A DNA stretch of 64,000 bases from Croceimicrobium sp963977415 (lineage in GTDB: Bacteria > Bacteroidota > Bacteroidia > Flavobacteriales > Schleiferiaceae): assembly GCA_963977415.1 (NCBI GenBank), contig CAXBOS010000006.1:152507-216506 (forward strand), in the 5' to 3' direction. A program made the translations under genes and the position numbers. Each line of letters opens with the position of its first letter. The stretch's first letter is position 1. Of the stretch, positions 62,634-64,000 are shown piece by piece. Under the pieces are notes generated by a model that did no database searches, was not told the origin of the DNA, and saw only the letters and a program-made list of their open reading frames with translations.

Positions 62634-62740
62634 TTCTCGGTAAAACCAAAGGAACAATACTTAAAGGGAGAAAGGAAAATAAACGACAATACACTAAAAG
62701 TGGATAGATTTGATTAACGATTTTACTCAATGATAAAATT

Positions 62741-63221
62741 TTAACCATTTGTATCATCTGGAAGTCTATGATGCTCTAAGTATTCTTTAACCATCTCATC
62801 AGTTATATTTCCCGTACTTCAACAGCCAAAGCCTATTGCTCAAAAATACCACCTCCAATAACGCTTTTTCAATTCGGGAAACTCTTTTTGCAATTTGCGG
62901 GAAATTCGTCCTTTTAGTTTTTTCACCAAATCACTAACTGAACTAGGGGGTCAATCGCTCAACGTGCGTATGAATATGATCACTTGTTACAACTAGTTTT
63001 AATTGCTCAGCATCACAAATATGTATTAGCAAAGTACGACACCTTATTTTAATGTTTCCTTGAAGAACCAAGTAAACCGTCAAACGTATAACAGAATGTC
63101 CATTAGATCACTGTTCTTCCATAAACTCAATTAAGCTTTTTAGAATCTGAAACGAATTGCACTGAAAGTGTGTAGTTTTAACTGTTACATGAGACCTATA
63201 AACTTCTTTATTCTCCTTCAA
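62741..63221 (-). pseudogene. Degraded IS200/IS605-type Y1 (HUH) transposase
   Basis: Reading the minus strand gives a damaged TnpA. The N-terminal part is recognisable (EVYRSHVTVKTTHFQ), followed by a stop, then CRTLLIHICDAEQLKLVVTS and the HUH motif DHIHTH. A frame break at ERLTP leads into SVSDLVKKLKGRISRKLQKE and FPELKKRYW. Two internal stops lie around YF-AIGFGC-STGN, and ITDEMVKEYLEHH carries the nucleophile-position tyrosine, ending at TAA 62743-62741. Three in-frame stops and one frameshift rule out activity. It ends 13 bp from the stop codon of the next gene. Confidence 0.85.
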
Positions 63222-63234
63222 AGCAAAAATAGTT

Positions 63235-64000
63235 TTATAATTGATCCACTTTTATTATTTTTCTTATTGCGCTTTGTTTGTTGTTTACCACTTTAAGGTA
63301 ATAAACCCCAGGCTTCAAGGCTGATGTGTTTATTTTTTTAGTAAAACGATTATTCTCGACTAAAGTTTGATCTTCTAACAATAGGCTACCTTTTGTGTCA
63401 AAAATGTAAAATGACACTTTAGGTGTTGTCATATCAAACAATATCCATTCAATTAGTAATTCCTTATTTAATGGATTCGGAAAGACTTTTAAATCTGTAT
63501 ATATTTTACTTTCATGAATAGATAAACCTTTTAAACTAAAACACCTAGATGTATCAAAACAGCCGTTCTGGCCCACGATAACAGCATAATGCCTACTATC
63601 AGAAGGTAAATACCCTTGATTGGTTTCTCCTACTATTTTGATATAGTTACTATCACAATCTAACCATTGGTAGGTAGCATTTAAAGCAGATGAATAAAGC
63701 ATGCTGCCGCTTTGATAAACTCCTGTATCTACAGATAAAACTGATAGATTAATATTCTGAGACGCGATACCACAGCTATTCTGCAGTGTGACCGTTAAAA
63801 CACCTGCTGTACTTGCTACCAGGGTGGCGATGCTATCTGAAACAGAAAGGGTGCCAATTCCTGTGAAAGTCCAATTATATTGATTAACACCTATAGTACT
63901 GCGAATGCTATAATAAACTGTATCACCAATACAAATAGTATCTGGACCCTGAATCTGGGCTGGTTGACTGGGTATGCTACTAACTACTATCGCCTTAGTC
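63235..64000 (-). CDS. Partial secreted protein with PKD-like repeat and T9SS sorting domain
   Basis: The frame is open to the right edge, so the N-terminus lies outside the window; a Met at 63702 is internal. The visible 254 residues hold a PKD-like domain (GPDTICIGDTVYYSIRSTIG, WTFTGIGTLSVSDSIATLVA), a second beta domain with paired cysteines (WLDCDS; GQNGCFDTSRCFS), and a type A T9SS sorting domain. That domain starts DLKVFPNPLNKELLIEWILF and ends KIIKVDQL. It is probably a large adhesin- or enzyme-type surface protein. Confidence 0.88.
   Translation of the reverse strand, partial: TKAIVVSSIPSQPAQIQGPDTICIGDTVYYSIRSTIGVNQYNWTFTGIGTLSVSDSIATLVASTAGVLTVTLQNSCGIASQNINLSVLSVDTGVYQSGSMLYSSALNATYQWLDCDSNYIKIVGETNQGYLPSDSRHYAVIVGQNGCFDTSRCFSLKGLSIHESKIYTDLKVFPNPLNKELLIEWILFDMTTPKVSFYIFDTKGSLLLEDQTLVENNRFTKKINTSALKPGVYYLKVVNNKQSAIRKIIKVDQL

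Noticed and set aside
1..64000. tRNA, rRNA, riboswitch or origin
   Set aside because: No cloverleaf, rRNA block, known riboswitch core or DnaA-box cluster was recognised by eye. A covariance-model scan could still find a small RNA.

Overview
The window looks like a chromosomal segment of a free-living member of the Bacteroidota, most likely Flavobacteriales. Four lines of evidence support this: secreted proteins end in type IX secretion (T9SS) sorting domains; there is a hybrid two-component regulator with Reg_prop propellers and an AraC output; several genes have TAnnTTTG-type -7 elements close to the start codon; and Bacteroidota-typical families occur (DUF3667, DUF6122, LruC, PaaABCDE, DUF2309/DabA). 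No rRNA, tRNA, CRISPR array or intact mobile element was seen. Species-level assignment is not possible from the sequence alone.

Layout. 0.1-4.0 kb: phenylacetyl-CoA epoxidase genes paaABCD (minus strand) divergent from paaE (plus), flanked on both sides by one repeat family; on the right the family forms a 513-bp tandem repeat (4.07-5.16 kb). 5.2-8.8 kb: an ElaA-like acetyltransferase and a four-gene ECF sigma / anti-sigma-like / coiled-coil / coiled-coil-plus-beta-barrel operon. 8.9-15.1 kb: LruC lipoprotein, RNase R, small coiled-coil membrane protein, AAA/DUF4143 ATPase. 15.3-21.3 kb: a membrane-protein gene broken by an amber codon, M1 peptidase, MBL hydrolase, DUF3298 lipoprotein, thioredoxin-fold protein. 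21.5-23.7 kb: H-NOX sensor with its soluble hybrid histidine kinase. 24.2-31.7 kb: membrane-anchored DNA/RNA endonuclease, a 1.1-kb gene-poor stretch with a repeated box, a 1373-residue hybrid two-component regulator, and a divergent secreted beta-propeller. 32.6-38.8 kb: RND tripartite efflux operon whose outer-membrane gene is frameshifted. 39-41.8 kb: trmL and small membrane-protein genes. 41.9-46.0 kb: DoxX / OhrR-type MarR / two MDR reductases / iron-type alcohol dehydrogenase, behind a perfect palindrome. 46.5-51.7 kb: LysR regulator divergent from dabB-dabA, an energy-coupled inorganic-carbon uptake pair. 51.8-56.7 kb: small membrane proteins, an AraC-TPR regulator, an ankyrin lipoprotein and an acyltransferase. 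56.8-64 kb: serine hydrolase, a second nonsense-broken gene, a 1305-residue secreted glycosidase-like T9SS protein, two copies of a ~90-bp dispersed repeat, a decayed IS200-type transposase, and a partial T9SS protein running off the right edge.

How the genes work together. Most units are self-contained: aromatic catabolism (paa), nitric-oxide sensing (H-NOX with kinase), electrophile/peroxide response (OhrR operon), bicarbonate/CO2 supply (dabAB), efflux (RND) and secretion of large surface proteins (T9SS). I see no wholly new defence or conflict system. The less ordinary signals are the repeat family on both sides of the paa genes, the two-repeat insertion that splits an HYR-like module in the giant glycosidase-like protein, the ECF/coiled-coil/barrel operon, the two well-formed candidate operators (OhrR and LysR) and four independent gene lesions.
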